A DNA stretch of 35,515 bases from Synechococcus sp. CS-1329 (GCF_025128055.1 NZ_JAHLYS010000008.1:1-35515); one strand, 5' to 3'. Shown: positions 16,639-24,826, counted from the stretch's first letter. The notes: a model not told the origin generated them from the sequence alone. Numbers and translations: made by a program.

Positions 16639-17817
16639 TCAGCAGGCGCCCAGGGGCAGGTCGCGGCGGCTGAAGGGCAGCTCGGCATTTTCCGCTGCGA
16701 TCTCTTCGAGCATCTGAGCATTGGCCTCGGGCAGCCAGCGGCGCAGCAATCGATCAAAGCCGGGATCCCGCCAGCGGTGCAGGCTGGCCCGCGGCTGGGC
16801 CAGAAAACCCCGACGCCGCTTGTGGCTCCCACCAGCACCTGGATCAAAGCCGCGGATCCCCTGAGCGATCGCCCATTCGATCGGGGCGTAATAGCAGACC
16901 TCGAAATGCAGATTCTCGATCTCCTGATCGCTGCCCCAGTAACGGCCCCAGAGGGCATCGCCATGGCGCACGCACAGCGACATCGCCACCGGCTCAAGCG
17001 GATCACCCCGATGGGCACTGAACAGCACCAGATGCTCCCTCAGCTCGATCGCATCCACGTGAAAGAACTCCTCACTGAGGTACTTGCTGCCCCAGGCCCC
17101 CCAGCGGCTGCAGTGCTGCGCGTAGAAGTGATGCATGCGCTGGAGCATGGCGGCGGGAATCTCACTCCCCACCAGCGGCGTCACCTGCAGGCCGGCCGCC
17201 GCGATCGAGCGCCGCTCCCGGCGGATGTTGCGGCGCTGGTTGGCATTGAAGCCAGCCAGATAATCCTCGAAACAGCTGAACCCAGCATTGATCCAGAGGC
17301 TCTGCTGGTTCAGCCAGGTGGCACAGCCGGCGGCCTCGGCCCAGGGCTGCCACTGGGGATCCACATAGAGAAAGTTACAGCTGAAAATCTGCTGCTCAAG
17401 GCAGAAGCGATCAATCAGCTCCAGCATCAGGGCCGTGAGTTCTGCCCCGTCTTCTCCGGGATCGATGTGAAAGCGGTAGCCCTGCACCGGGCTGATCGGG
17501 CTCATGCCCACCAGCTTCGGGTAGTAGCGCAGCCCCAGCTGGCCGGCGAGCTGGGCAAAGGATTGATCAAAGACGAATTCGCCGTAGCTGTGGCCCTTGA
17601 GGTAGAGGGGCGCCACGGCAATCAGCCTGTCCTGGCGCCACAGGCTCAGGTGACAGGGCTGCCAGCCCTGGCGGGGCACGATGCTGCCGGAGCGCTCCAG
17701 GGCGTGCAGCCAGGGCCAGCTGTAGAAGGGCAAACCCTCGGCCCCCATGAGCGCCTGCCAGGCTTCCGGGGGAATCTCCGTCATGGCCCGGTGCCATCGG
17801 GCCTGCAGCTCAGCCAT
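16639..17817 (-). CDS. FemAB-like acyltransferase (DUF482/PF04339 type)
   Basis: A 392-residue protein of the FemAB-like, DUF482 family, which has a double GNAT fold and is often named peptidogalycan biosynthesis protein. Actual substrates are unproven. Characteristic blocks are PFYSWPWLHALERSGS, APLYLKGHSYGEFVFDQSFA, YYPKLVGMSPISPVQGYRF, FNANQRRNIRRERRS, and the C-terminal FEVCYYAPIEWAIAQGI followed by FDPGAGGSHKRRRGF. These match the family throughout. The start chosen is the ATG at 17815-17817 (MAELQARWHRAMTEIP), where family similarity begins. An ATG at 17863-17865 would add 16 hydrophobic residues and would overlap the divergent gene's ATG. Function in acyl or aminoacyl transfer is inference. 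Confidence 0.9.
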   Translation of the reverse strand: MAELQARWHRAMTEIPPEAWQALMGAEGLPFYSWPWLHALERSGSIVPRQGWQPCHLSLWRQDRLIAVAPLYLKGHSYGEFVFDQSFAQLAGQLGLRYYPKLVGMSPISPVQGYRFHIDPGEDGAELTALMLELIDRFCLEQQIFSCNFLYVDPQWQPWAEAAGCATWLNQQSLWINAGFSCFEDYLAGFNANQRRNIRRERRSIAAAGLQVTPLVGSEIPAAMLQRMHHFYAQHCSRWGAWGSKYLSEEFFHVDAIELREHLVLFSAHRGDPLEPVAMSLCVRHGDALWGRYWGSDQEIENLHFEVCYYAPIEWAIAQGIRGFDPGAGGSHKRRRGFLAQPRASLHRWRDPGFDRLLRRWLPEANAQMLEEIAAENAELPFSRRDLPLGAC

Positions 17818-17863
17818 GGCGGAGAACCACGTGGTCACAACGGCGAGGGGCAAAACTAACGGC

Positions 17864-18319
17864 ATGGCGCATCGACTGCACCGCTTGCCGCCCCCGGGGG
17901 CGGCACACCTGGCACTGGCCGCAGCGCTGACCACCGGGCTGCTCAGCCCAGCACCCGCTGCCGCCAGCCTGCTGGGGCCGGTGTTGCGGCTGATGCGGCC
18001 CCAGCTGGAGCGAAGGCTCCGCGAGGTCTGCATCAGCACGGCCGCCGGCGGCCAGGCCAGCCTGGAGCGCAGCTTGAGGGAACCCTGCCGCCGCCTGGCG
18101 GCTCCGGCCAGTGCCTGCCTGATCGCGGAGGCCGAGAGCAGCGGGCGCAGCTTCGGAGTGATCAGCGAACTGGCCCAGGGCCGTTTCGGCGACGACAGTG
18201 AGGTGGTGGTGAAGCGCTGCGTCGCCAAGCTGCTGGGGCTGCCCGCCGACAGCCTCAAGGAGGTGTCCCTGGAGGACCTTCAGCGCCGCTTCAAGCGGCC
18301 CCTCTCACCCCAGAAGTAG
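17864..18319 (+). CDS. Hypothetical secreted protein with four cysteines
   Basis: A 151-residue protein that I do not recognise. It starts at the ATG 17864-17866 with a signal-peptide-like N-terminus: basic residues, then a hydrophobic stretch HLALAAALTTGLLS, then a likely cleavage at PAAA-S near residue 35. The mature part has cysteines C56, C75, C85 and C119 and is predicted to be mostly helical (ELAQGRFGD, VVVKRCVAKLLGLP, LKEVSLEDLQRRF). The paired cysteines and export signal suggest a periplasmic or lumenal protein with disulfides. It is divergent from the FemAB-like gene, and its last 29 bases overlap the RibD-like gene on the other strand. Coding is supported by the open frame, the signal peptide and sensible composition. 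Confidence 0.7.
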   Translation: MAHRLHRLPPPGAAHLALAAALTTGLLSPAPAAASLLGPVLRLMRPQLERRLREVCISTAAGGQASLERSLREPCRRLAAPASACLIAEAESSGRSFGVISELAQGRFGDDSEVVVKRCVAKLLGLPADSLKEVSLEDLQRRFKRPLSPQK

Positions 18320-18950
18320 GACTGCGGCGATAGCGCAGCAGCAGCTCACCACCCCCCAGGGGCCGCTGCTCCAGCGCCTGCCAGCTCTGGCCGGAGAGGT
18401 CGGGCGCCAGGGGACTCAGCCAGCCATGCGCCCCCCCCAGCAGCAGCGGGCAGAGGCTCAGCTGCAGCTCCTGCACCAGGTCCTCCGCCAGCAGGGCCGT
18501 GGCCAGCTCAGCTCCACCAAGCAGCACCAAGCGCTGCAGGCCGCGCCTTCCCAGCTCCGCCAGGGTCGCCCGCCAGGGCCCCAGGGTCAGGTGGGCCCCA
18601 AAGGCCGGCTGGGCTGGCCCTGGCGAGAGCAACCAGCGCTCCAGCGGTTGGCGGAAGAACGGCAGAGATGGCTCCAGCCCCCGGCCCCGGCTCACCACCA
18701 CGGCGATGGGTTGGGGAGAGCGCCCTTCGAGCCGACGTCGCTCCAGCAGCTCGGGGCGGTGGATCAGACAGGTGCCGCGGTGCAGACGAACCGTGGCCGC
18801 CCCCACCAGGCAGCCGTCGGCCCAGGCCAGGGCCTCCTCCAGCACAGCGCGATCGCCGGCACCACCCAGCTGGGCGGCACCACCCTGGGCTGGAGCGAGA
18901 CGGCCATCGAGGCTGATGGCCAGCACCAGCCGCAGCTGCGGCTGGCTCAA
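18291..18950 (-). CDS. RibD C-terminal/dihydrofolate-reductase-like reductase
   Basis: A 219-residue stand-alone reductase domain related to the C-terminal half of RibD and to dihydrofolate reductase, expected to use NADPH on a pyrimidine or pterin substrate. Family motifs are LRLVLAISLDGRLAP at the N-terminus, DGCLVGAATVRLHRG, then PIAVVVSRG and the C-terminal GGAELATALLAEDLVQELQLSLCPLLLGG. There is no deaminase domain, so it is not a bifunctional RibD. The start is inferred as TTG at 18948-18950, overlapping the stop of the tandem PTPS gene as TTGA. This pairing suggests coupled translation and a shared pteridine pathway, though a riboflavin role is also possible. Confidence 0.86.
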   Translation of the reverse strand: MSQPQLRLVLAISLDGRLAPAQGGAAQLGGAGDRAVLEEALAWADGCLVGAATVRLHRGTCLIHRPELLERRRLEGRSPQPIAVVVSRGRGLEPSLPFFRQPLERWLLSPGPAQPAFGAHLTLGPWRATLAELGRRGLQRLVLLGGAELATALLAEDLVQELQLSLCPLLLGGAHGWLSPLAPDLSGQSWQALEQRPLGGGELLLRYRRSPTSGVRGAA

Positions 18951-19933
18951 GCGCTGGCCAGGGCCTCCAGCACGGCCGGACGGGCTTCGAGCAGGGGTGT
19001 TTCAGCGAACACCTCGGCGGCGTTGTTGGGGCTCTCCTGCAGGCGCACCTTGTGCAGGGCGGCGCCGGTGGCGGCGATCGGGGCGCTGAGCAGATCAGCG
19101 ATGTGCAGGGCGATGTTCTCGGCGGTGGGCACGCAGCTGGCGAAGTGGGCCACGTCCTTGTTGAGGAAGGTGTGATCGAAGGGTTCCACCACCAGGTCAT
19201 TCACCAGGCTTTGCAGCTGGGCGAGGTCGCAGACCATGCCGGTGCGGGGATCGATCGTCCCGCGCACAGTCACATCCAGCAGATAGTTGTGGCCGTGGCC
19301 GTGGGGCCGGGCGCACTTGCCGTAGATGGCTTCGTTCTCACTCAGGGAGAGCTCCTCGCGGGCCAGGCGGTGGGCGGCGGCGAAGTGGGTGCGGATCGAG
19401 AGGAAGGCTTCCATGGAGTTGCCGATGACATCGGCCCAGAGGGTGGGTTGCTCGTAGAGGCGCAGACCGACGAGCGGCAGGTGCGGGGTCAGCCGTGTCC
19501 AGATCGCCTGAAGCACGGCCTCGGTGGTGGGCAGGCACCCCTCGGGGCGGCTCAGATCGAATTCCGGCCAGCAGTCGTTGAGGAAGCGGAAATCGAGGGG
19601 ATCGGTGACCTCCCGACGGATGGCGTGCTTCACATCGGAGAGGTTGAGCACCATGCCGTCACCATCGAGCGGGCCGGCCATCGCCACGATCAGCTCGTAG
19701 TTGTGGCCATGGCCAGGAGCCAGGCTGCAACGGCCGAAACGGCGGCTGTTCTCCCCATCACTCAGCTCCGGCAACCGATAGAGGTGGCTGGCACTGAACA
19801 GGGCCCGGCGGGTGATCACGCAGCCGCGACCGCGGCCGTGGCGAGGGGTGCCGGCTGAGACGCCAGCGCTGGGGGTGGCGGGCATCGCCAGGGTCCCGGT
19901 GGCCATCGACTCGGCGGCATTCTGCTGAGTCAT
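18947..19933 (-). CDS. Tandem 6-pyruvoyl-tetrahydropterin synthase/QueD-family protein
   Basis: A 328-residue protein with two PTPS/QueD-type domains in one chain, where usual family members have one of about 120-150 residues. Domain 1 (about 38-170) has the zinc ligands H50 (FSASH), H75 and H77 (GHGHNY) and C69. At the place of the catalytic His it reads LDFRFLN, so the His is replaced by F115. Domain 2 (about 176-305) has AHRL (H188), GKC (C207), HGHGHNY, D253-H254 (FDHTFLN) and E300, a complete set. The product may be 6-pyruvoyltetrahydropterin for cyanopterin-like pterins, or 6-carboxytetrahydropterin for queuosine. The first 35 residues look disordered. It is coupled by a TTGA overlap to the RibD-type reductase and is divergent from aroK. 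Confidence 0.93.
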   Translation of the reverse strand: MTQQNAAESMATGTLAMPATPSAGVSAGTPRHGRGRGCVITRRALFSASHLYRLPELSDGENSRRFGRCSLAPGHGHNYELIVAMAGPLDGDGMVLNLSDVKHAIRREVTDPLDFRFLNDCWPEFDLSRPEGCLPTTEAVLQAIWTRLTPHLPLVGLRLYEQPTLWADVIGNSMEAFLSIRTHFAAAHRLAREELSLSENEAIYGKCARPHGHGHNYLLDVTVRGTIDPRTGMVCDLAQLQSLVNDLVVEPFDHTFLNKDVAHFASCVPTAENIALHIADLLSAPIAATGAALHKVRLQESPNNAAEVFAETPLLEARPAVLEALASA

Positions 19934-19934
19934 C

Positions 19935-19953
19935 CTAGGGATTCCATCCCTGG
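19935..19953. promoter_or_regulatory. Hairpin abutting the start of the tandem PTPS gene
   Basis: CTAGGGAT (19935-19942) and ATCCCTGG (19946-19953) form an eight-pair stem, including one G-U, with a three-base loop. It sits one base upstream of the ATG at 19931-19933 on the minus strand, within a 55-base divergent gap to aroK. Such a stem could mask the ribosome-binding region. It may also be chance; no protein or ligand is suggested. Confidence 0.35.
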
Positions 19954-19988
19954 CAACGGCGGAGCCACCGCCTCACCCTTCCGCCCCC

Positions 19989-20651
19989 ATGGCCCCTGAA
20001 CCAGCCTCCACCAGCAGCGACTCCCCAGAGCTGCCAGCGCGCCTGGAGGGCCTGAGCCTCTACCTGGTGGGGATGATGGGATCGGGCAAAAGCAGTGTGG
20101 GGCGTCCGCTGGCTGCGGCCCTCGGCTACCGCTTCATCGATGCCGACAGCGTGATCGAGCAGCACGCCGGTTGCTCGATCCCCGAGCTGTTCGAGCACCA
20201 CGGGGAAACGGGCTTTCGCGATCTGGAGTCGGCCGTGCTCAATCGGATCGCCTGCTGGCATTCCCTGGTGGTGGCCACCGGCGGTGGCGTGGTCAGCCGC
20301 CCAGCCAACTGGGGACAGATGCGGCAGGGGCTGGTGGTGTGGCTCGACGCCCCTGAGGAGATGTTGCTGGAGCGGCTGCGGGCTGATCCGGGTCAGCGGC
20401 CGCTGCTGAGCAGCGCTGATCCGGCGGCTCGCCTCCGCCAGCTGCTGGCCGAACGCCTTCCCCTCTACGGCCAGGCTGATCTGAGGGTGCTCCAGGACGG
20501 CCGGCCGCCGGCAGCAGTGGCCCAGCAGGTGCTGGAGTCGATCCCCACGGTGCTGCGCCAACGGGAGGCTCCACCGCAGGGTCCCGCTCAACTGATCGCC
20601 GAAAACGGAGCCCGCACGGCCAGCCTGAACGCCACAGCCGAGCTGAACTGA
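19989..20651 (+). CDS. aroK: Shikimate kinase
   Basis: A 220-residue P-loop kinase that phosphorylates shikimate to shikimate-3-phosphate in aromatic amino acid synthesis. The Walker A motif GMMGSGKSS is at residues 28-36. The shikimate-binding DADSVIE and GETGFRDLE follow, then the GGGVV block and the lid region RPLLSS. A 20-residue acidic N-terminal leader and a roughly 30-residue C-terminal tail extend beyond the normal core of about 175 residues. The start is the ATG at 19989; no other start fits the P-loop distance. Divergent from the tandem PTPS gene and convergent with crr7. Confidence 0.95.
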   Translation: MAPEPASTSSDSPELPARLEGLSLYLVGMMGSGKSSVGRPLAAALGYRFIDADSVIEQHAGCSIPELFEHHGETGFRDLESAVLNRIACWHSLVVATGGGVVSRPANWGQMRQGLVVWLDAPEEMLLERLRADPGQRPLLSSADPAARLRQLLAERLPLYGQADLRVLQDGRPPAAVAQQVLESIPTVLRQREAPPQGPAQLIAENGARTASLNATAELN

Positions 20652-20655
20652 GCCC

Positions 20656-20919
20656 TCACCGGGCCGGCGGCTCCAGTCGTACGGCATACCACTGGACGGC
20701 CATCCCGGGCTCCAGCTCCAGCTCACAGGCCGTTTCCAGCAGCCGCTCAGCCCGCTCGCGGTCGCTGGCCAGGGACAGCAGATCAGCGGGGGGCTCCTCC
20801 AGGCCGGCCAGCTGGGCGGTGAGCCAGCTGAGGGTTTCGGCGGCCGTGAGGATGCGCTCCCCACGGGTGGGCTCCAGCACCACGTAATGATCAAGTTCCC
20901 GCAGCAGGGGATCGGACAT
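20656..20919 (-). CDS. Chlororespiratory reduction protein 7 (CRR7)-like
   Basis: An 87-residue soluble protein resembling CRR7, an assembly factor for the chloroplast NDH-1-like complex with cyanobacterial homologues. Recognisable parts are the N-terminal YVVLEP, LTAAETLSWL, LLETACELELEPG, and the C-terminal QWYAVRLEP. The start chosen is the ATG at 20917-20919 (MSDPLLREL). Upstream in-frame ATGs would extend it by up to eight residues but overlap the divergent DUF6816 gene further. The chosen ATG shares a CATG with that gene's start. NdhS, another NDH-1 part, is encoded in the same window at 32944. Confidence 0.82.
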   Translation of the reverse strand: MSDPLLRELDHYVVLEPTRGERILTAAETLSWLTAQLAGLEEPPADLLSLASDRERAERLLETACELELEPGMAVQWYAVRLEPPAR

Positions 20920-21622
20920 GCTCAGCTCACGCATCGCTTTCATCCTGGTCGCCTTGCTGGGCCTCTGGCCGGCTCAGGCCCTGGCCGCCAACGGGGCCCC
21001 AGGGCCGCTGGGGCGGCGGCTGCTGGCCTGGCCGGACTGGAGCTTGCCGGCTCCCCTCAGCCGCCCCGGCCGCAGCGACCTGATCTACCCCGACTGGTTC
21101 GCCGGGGCCTGGTGGGTGTACAGCCTGGAGGAGGGCAGTGCTGAATCGATCCCGCCGTACCCCGTGCGGTTCCTGCGCGATGAGCGCGGGGCGGTGGTGG
21201 GTGATCGCGCCTTCAATGCCACCCAGGTGGGCGATGCCCTGCTGGGGGGGCAGCTGCTCTCGGTGGCCAGTGATCCAGCCAACCCCAACCGCCAGCTGGC
21301 CCTGCTGCGCGGCGATCTGGAGCTGGAATCCACCGTGATCGGGCGCCGCAGCCAGAGAGCAGCAGCGGCCGGGTCCCGGGGCGATGGGTTCCTGGCCGAT
21401 GAGCTGGCCCTGCAGGTGCTGCACGGCCCCGGCGGAGCGCGGATCAGCCGTGTGGAGACCCTCAGCCGCTACCGACTTGTGGCCAGCACTCCAGGCCAGG
21501 AGCTGATCCGCGCGGACCAGTGGCAGGCCAGCTACCCATCACCGGAGCAGGGATTGGTGGCCCGCCCCAGCGGCAGCCATCACATTTGGTTGCTGCTCAG
21601 CCGCACGGCCTCTGGGGCCTGA
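20918..21622 (+). CDS. DUF6816 family secreted protein
   Basis: A 234-residue exported protein of a family conserved in cyanobacteria and plastids, function unknown. The signal peptide (MLSSRIAFILVALLGLWPAQALA) has a clear ALA cleavage site near residue 23. The mature part carries DLIYPDWFAGAWWVYSL, YPVRFL, VVGDRAFNATQVG, then ISRVETLSRYRLV and IRADQWQASYP, a lipocalin-like pattern of short strands. The gene is divergent from crr7 with overlapping start codons (CATG) and converges on the glutathione transferase gene, one base from its end. A lumenal role is inferred from the signal peptide only. Confidence 0.82.
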   Translation: MLSSRIAFILVALLGLWPAQALAANGAPGPLGRRLLAWPDWSLPAPLSRPGRSDLIYPDWFAGAWWVYSLEEGSAESIPPYPVRFLRDERGAVVGDRAFNATQVGDALLGGQLLSVASDPANPNRQLALLRGDLELESTVIGRRSQRAAAAGSRGDGFLADELALQVLHGPGGARISRVETLSRYRLVASTPGQELIRADQWQASYPSPEQGLVARPSGSHHIWLLLSRTASGA

Positions 21623-21623
21623 T

Positions 21624-22367
21624 TCAGAGGGTGGGCGGGGAGACCGGCTCACGGACGTCACCCAGACCGAGGGAGAGGTACAGCCCATCTCGCCAGGCGA
21701 AGAGGCTGGTGAGCAGGGGATGGTCGGCGAGACCGGCCACGCCGCGACCCGAGAGGGGGGCGCCGGCGCTGGCCGGGAAGAGCAACAGCGACAACTGGGC
21801 CGCCACCGCCAGATCGGCCAGGGAGAGCCGATCCCCCACAAGGAAACGCCCCGGGGCCAGCAGCACCGCCAACTGCTCGAGGTTGACCTGCAGCTGGCGC
21901 CGCTCGCTCTGACCGATGGTGTCGCCCAGGGGCGTGAGCAGATCGGTGGGCAGGGCCCCCACCAGCGAACGCAACAGCGAAGGAGTGGCCTCCGGCAGCA
22001 GGGCGCCGCGCATCACGGCGTCGGAGCTGGCCGCCTGCAACAGCGCCTGACGCGCCCCAGCCGCCAGGGCGGTGTCGGCCCAGTCTTCGAGCAGGAGCAC
22101 CCGGGCCCGGTCGGCTGGATCTTCGGGAATCAGGGGAGGGGTGGGCACCTGGCTCTCCAGGTGCTGGGCAATGGCGCTGGAGTCGGCGATGACCTCAGGA
22201 CCATCCACCAGCACAGGCACCTGTCGCTGACCCGAGAGGCGGAACAGCTCCAGCTGCCCCAGGCCGGGGGTGACCTCAATGGAGTGATACTGAAGCCCTT
22301 TGGCGGCCAGAATCAACCGCACCTTCTCGCAGAAGGAAGAATGGCGGAACTGGTGGAGCTCGAGCAT
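21624..22367 (-). CDS. Glutathione S-transferase family protein
   Basis: A 247-residue two-domain glutathione transferase-like protein. The thioredoxin-fold N-terminal domain (1-80) begins LELHQFRHSSFCEKVRLILA. S10-S11 and C13 lie in the active-site region, followed by QRQVPVLVDG (cis-Pro) and the glutathione-binding ADSSAIAQHLE. The helical C-terminal domain ends with the N-capping-type segment FLVGDRLSLADLAVAAQL. The substrate is unknown. The frame is complete from the ATG at 22365-22367. It is divergent from the DUF751-rbfA operon with a 107-base gap, in which I see no strong promoter. Confidence 0.92.
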   Translation of the reverse strand: MLELHQFRHSSFCEKVRLILAAKGLQYHSIEVTPGLGQLELFRLSGQRQVPVLVDGPEVIADSSAIAQHLESQVPTPPLIPEDPADRARVLLLEDWADTALAAGARQALLQAASSDAVMRGALLPEATPSLLRSLVGALPTDLLTPLGDTIGQSERRQLQVNLEQLAVLLAPGRFLVGDRLSLADLAVAAQLSLLLFPASAGAPLSGRGVAGLADHPLLTSLFAWRDGLYLSLGLGDVREPVSPPTL

Positions 22368-22474
22368 CAGCGGCGCGGTCCTCTGGGCGGCAGAGTAGCC
22401 CTCACGGCCACCCGGCGTGGGCAGCGTCCCGCCTCACGGTTCAGCCCCTTGCCTCCCGTCTCCCCACCTGCGCC

Positions 22475-22681
22475 ATGAAGGACTTCTTCCTCAACGTGAC
22501 GCGCTACCCGCGCTATCTGGTGGCCTTCAGCCTCGGTGTGTTCAACTCCGTGCTCGAACCCCTGGCGAAGCGGCGCAGCAACCCGGTCACCGCGGTGGCC
22601 CTGGTGGGAGCGCTGGTGAGCGGAATGATCAGCCTGAGCCTGGTGCTGCGTGCGATGGTGAACCCAGCACCACTGGCATAG
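22475..22681 (+). CDS. DUF751 (Ycf33-like) small membrane protein
   Basis: A 68-residue protein with two hydrophobic segments, [21 protein letters not shown] and [20 protein letters not shown], matching the DUF751/Ycf33 family of cyanobacteria and plastids, function unknown. Starts at the ATG 22475. It is the first gene of a plus-strand run and lies three bases before rbfA. Confidence 0.87.
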   Translation: MKDFFLNVTRYPRYLVAFSLGVFNSVLEPLAKRRSNPVTAVALVGALVSGMISLSLVLRAMVNPAPLA

Positions 22682-22683
22682 GC

Positions 22684-23115
22684 ATGGCACAGGGCCGACG
22701 GGTGGAGCGCATGGCCTCCCTGATCCGCCGGGAGATCAGTGAGCTCCTGGTCAATGGCATCAAGGATGAGCGGGTCTCACTGGGCATGGTCAGCGTCACC
22801 CAGGTGGAGGTGGCGGGTGATCTTCAGCACTGCAAAGTCTTCGTAAGCATCTTCGGCAGCGACGAGGACCGCCAGACGGCCCTGGCCGGTCTGAAATCAG
22901 CAGCGCCGTTTGTCAAAGGTGAGCTGTCACGGCGGTTGAACCTGCGCCGCACCCCCGAGATGCAGTTCCTGCTGGATCGCGGCCTGGAGAAGGGCAGCTC
23001 GGTGCTGGGGCTGCTCAACCAACTGGGGGAGGAGCGCCTGCAACGGCAGCCCCTGGCGGGTGATGACACCCCCGGCACTGAAGCTGGCGACGGGAGCGAC
23101 AGCAGCGAGCCATGA
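22684..23115 (+). CDS. rbfA: Ribosome-binding factor A
   Basis: A 143-residue protein that binds the 30S subunit and is needed for 16S rRNA 5'-end processing and cold adaptation. The KH-type core shows [18 protein letters not shown], then [25 protein letters not shown]-like (CKVFVSIFG), [18 protein letters not shown]. An acidic 25-residue tail follows. The start is the ATG at 22684, three bases after DUF751. Its stop overlaps the ATG of the GH3 gene by four bases (ATGA). Confidence 0.96.
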   Translation: MAQGRRVERMASLIRREISELLVNGIKDERVSLGMVSVTQVEVAGDLQHCKVFVSIFGSDEDRQTALAGLKSAAPFVKGELSRRLNLRRTPEMQFLLDRGLEKGSSVLGLLNQLGEERLQRQPLAGDDTPGTEAGDGSDSSEP

Positions 23116-24761
23116 CCACGGTTCAGCCACCGGCCCAGACGCCCCTGCCGGCGGACACTGAGCTGCGCCGGCAGGTGGCCCGGCTGCTGGTGATCCGCGC
23201 CAGCGGCCACCTGGGGGATGGCCAGCGGCGCTACCCCCGCTGGGAACTCGAGAACGCCACGATCAGGCGGCTGCTGGCCGAGGGAGTGGGTGGCGTGATC
23301 CTGCTGGGGGGCAGTGCCGCTGAATTGCGCCTGCGCTGTGAGCAGTTGCGTGGTTGGTCGCAGCAGCCGCTGCTGATCTGTGCCGATGTCGAGGAGGGGG
23401 TGGGCCAGCGCTTCGAGGGGGCGACCTGGCTGGCGCCGCCCCTGGCCGTGGGGCGCCTGCAGCGCAGCGATCCGCAGCGCGCCATCGCTCTGGCCCGCCG
23501 CTACGGCCACTGCACGGGCCGCCAGGCGCGGCTGCTGGGGCTCAACGGCGTCCTGGCGCCCGTCTGCGATGTCAACAACAACCCCCTCAACCCGGTGATC
23601 AATGTGCGCGCCTGGGGGGAGACCAGCAGCACTGCCGCTCTTCTGGCAACAGCCTTCCTGGAGGGCGCCCAGGCCGAAGGGGTGCTCTGCTGCGCCAAGC
23701 ATTTCCCCGGCCACGGGGACACCTGCGACGACTCCCACCTGGAGCTGCCGCGGCTGCCCCATGGGCGGGAGCGGCTGGAGGCGATCGAGCTGCCACCCTT
23801 CCGCGCCGCCATCGCCGCGGGCTGTGCGGCAGTGATGACCGCCCACCTGCAGCTGGACGCCCTGGATCCCCTGCGGCCGGCCACCCTCTCGCGCCCCGTG
23901 CTCACGGGGCTGTTGCGGCAGGAGCTGGGCTTCACGGGGCTGGTGATCACCGATGCCCTGGTGATGGAGGCGATCGCCTCCCGCTGGGGGGCTGCCCAGG
24001 CCGCCGTGCTGGCCTTTGAGGCCGGCTCGGATCTGATTTTGATGGCCGCCGATGCCGATGCCGCCATCGACGGCCTGGTGGAGGCGTTCAGCAGCGGCCG
24101 ATTGCCACTGGAGCAGCTGCAGCAGAGTCTGCGCCGACGGGAGCAGGCCCTGGCCAGCGCAAGCTCCCGTGCTCCCGCCGCCGCCTTGGCCGCACTGGGG
24201 GATCTCGGTGAGCTGGACACGCCGCAGGAGCAGGCCCTGGCGCGGGAGCTGGTGGAGATCAGCCTGGACAGCCGCGGCCCCCAGCTGTCGGCGGGGCCTG
24301 GGGTCAACCTGATCCGCCTGGACAACAGCCTGAACTGCGCCTTCCTGCCGGCGATGGCCCCGGCCCTGCTGCGGCCGGCCGCGGCCGGCTACCAGTGCTG
24401 CCTGCTGGACGCCCGCGGGCCCAGCCCCTGGAGCGGCGATCCCAATGCACCCCTGGCCCTGGAGCGCCTGCCGGATGGGGCCCTGCTCCTGCAGCTGTTC
24501 GTGCGCGGCAATCCCTTCCGCGGCAGCGCCGGCGCTGATGAACCCTGGCCGGCGGTGATCCGGCAGCTGCTGCGGGTCGGCCGCCTGGCGGGTCTGACCG
24601 TGTTGGGCAGCCCCTACCTGTGGGAGGCCCTTGAGCCCCTGCTGCCAGGCACCATCCCCGCGGGCTATAGCCCCGCCCAGATGCCCCTGGCCCAGGCGGC
24701 CCTGCTCAGCCGGCTGGGGCTGGCCGCCGGCAGCATCGCCGAGGGCGGCTTCACCGACTGA
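23112..24761 (+). CDS. Glycoside hydrolase family 3 beta-N-acetylhexosaminidase-like protein
   Basis: A 549-residue GH3 enzyme, NagZ-like in its first 340 residues and followed by about 200 residues of a less conserved C-terminal domain. The NagZ signature KHFPGHGDT is at residues 196-204, including the general-acid His/Asp region. The nucleophile Asp is expected at D281 in [10 protein letters not shown]. Typical NagZ releases N-acetylglucosamine from muropeptides during wall recycling. No signal peptide is visible, in agreement with a cytoplasmic NagZ. The C-terminal part makes a different glycoside possible. Overlaps rbfA by four bases. Confidence 0.9.
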   Translation: MTTVQPPAQTPLPADTELRRQVARLLVIRASGHLGDGQRRYPRWELENATIRRLLAEGVGGVILLGGSAAELRLRCEQLRGWSQQPLLICADVEEGVGQRFEGATWLAPPLAVGRLQRSDPQRAIALARRYGHCTGRQARLLGLNGVLAPVCDVNNNPLNPVINVRAWGETSSTAALLATAFLEGAQAEGVLCCAKHFPGHGDTCDDSHLELPRLPHGRERLEAIELPPFRAAIAAGCAAVMTAHLQLDALDPLRPATLSRPVLTGLLRQELGFTGLVITDALVMEAIASRWGAAQAAVLAFEAGSDLILMAADADAAIDGLVEAFSSGRLPLEQLQQSLRRREQALASASSRAPAAALAALGDLGELDTPQEQALARELVEISLDSRGPQLSAGPGVNLIRLDNSLNCAFLPAMAPALLRPAAAGYQCCLLDARGPSPWSGDPNAPLALERLPDGALLLQLFVRGNPFRGSAGADEPWPAVIRQLLRVGRLAGLTVLGSPYLWEALEPLLPGTIPAGYSPAQMPLAQAALLSRLGLAAGSIAEGGFTD

Positions 24762-24795
24762 GCCGGCCCACAGTTCGAGCCCTGCCCGCCTGCCC

Positions 24796-24802
24796 CTAGC
24801 CT
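24796..24802 (+). promoter_or_regulatory. -10-like element before the GT2/TPR gene
   Basis: CTAGCCT, containing TAGCCT (24797-24802), fits TAnnnT. It lies in the 65-base gap after the GH3 gene, about 25 bases before the GTG start at 24827. No -35 box is obvious. Weak pattern call. Confidence 0.25.
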
Positions 24803-24826
24803 CACGCGCAGATCAGGGCCGCCGCC

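Noticed and set aside
16617-17018. Upstream extension of the DUF4346 frame
   Set aside because: Lies inside the FemAB-like gene and does not resemble the family; the ATG at 16616 gives a normal length.
16777-17859. 360-codon plus-strand frame opposite the FemAB-like gene
   Set aside because: Antisense shadow; no recognisable domain.
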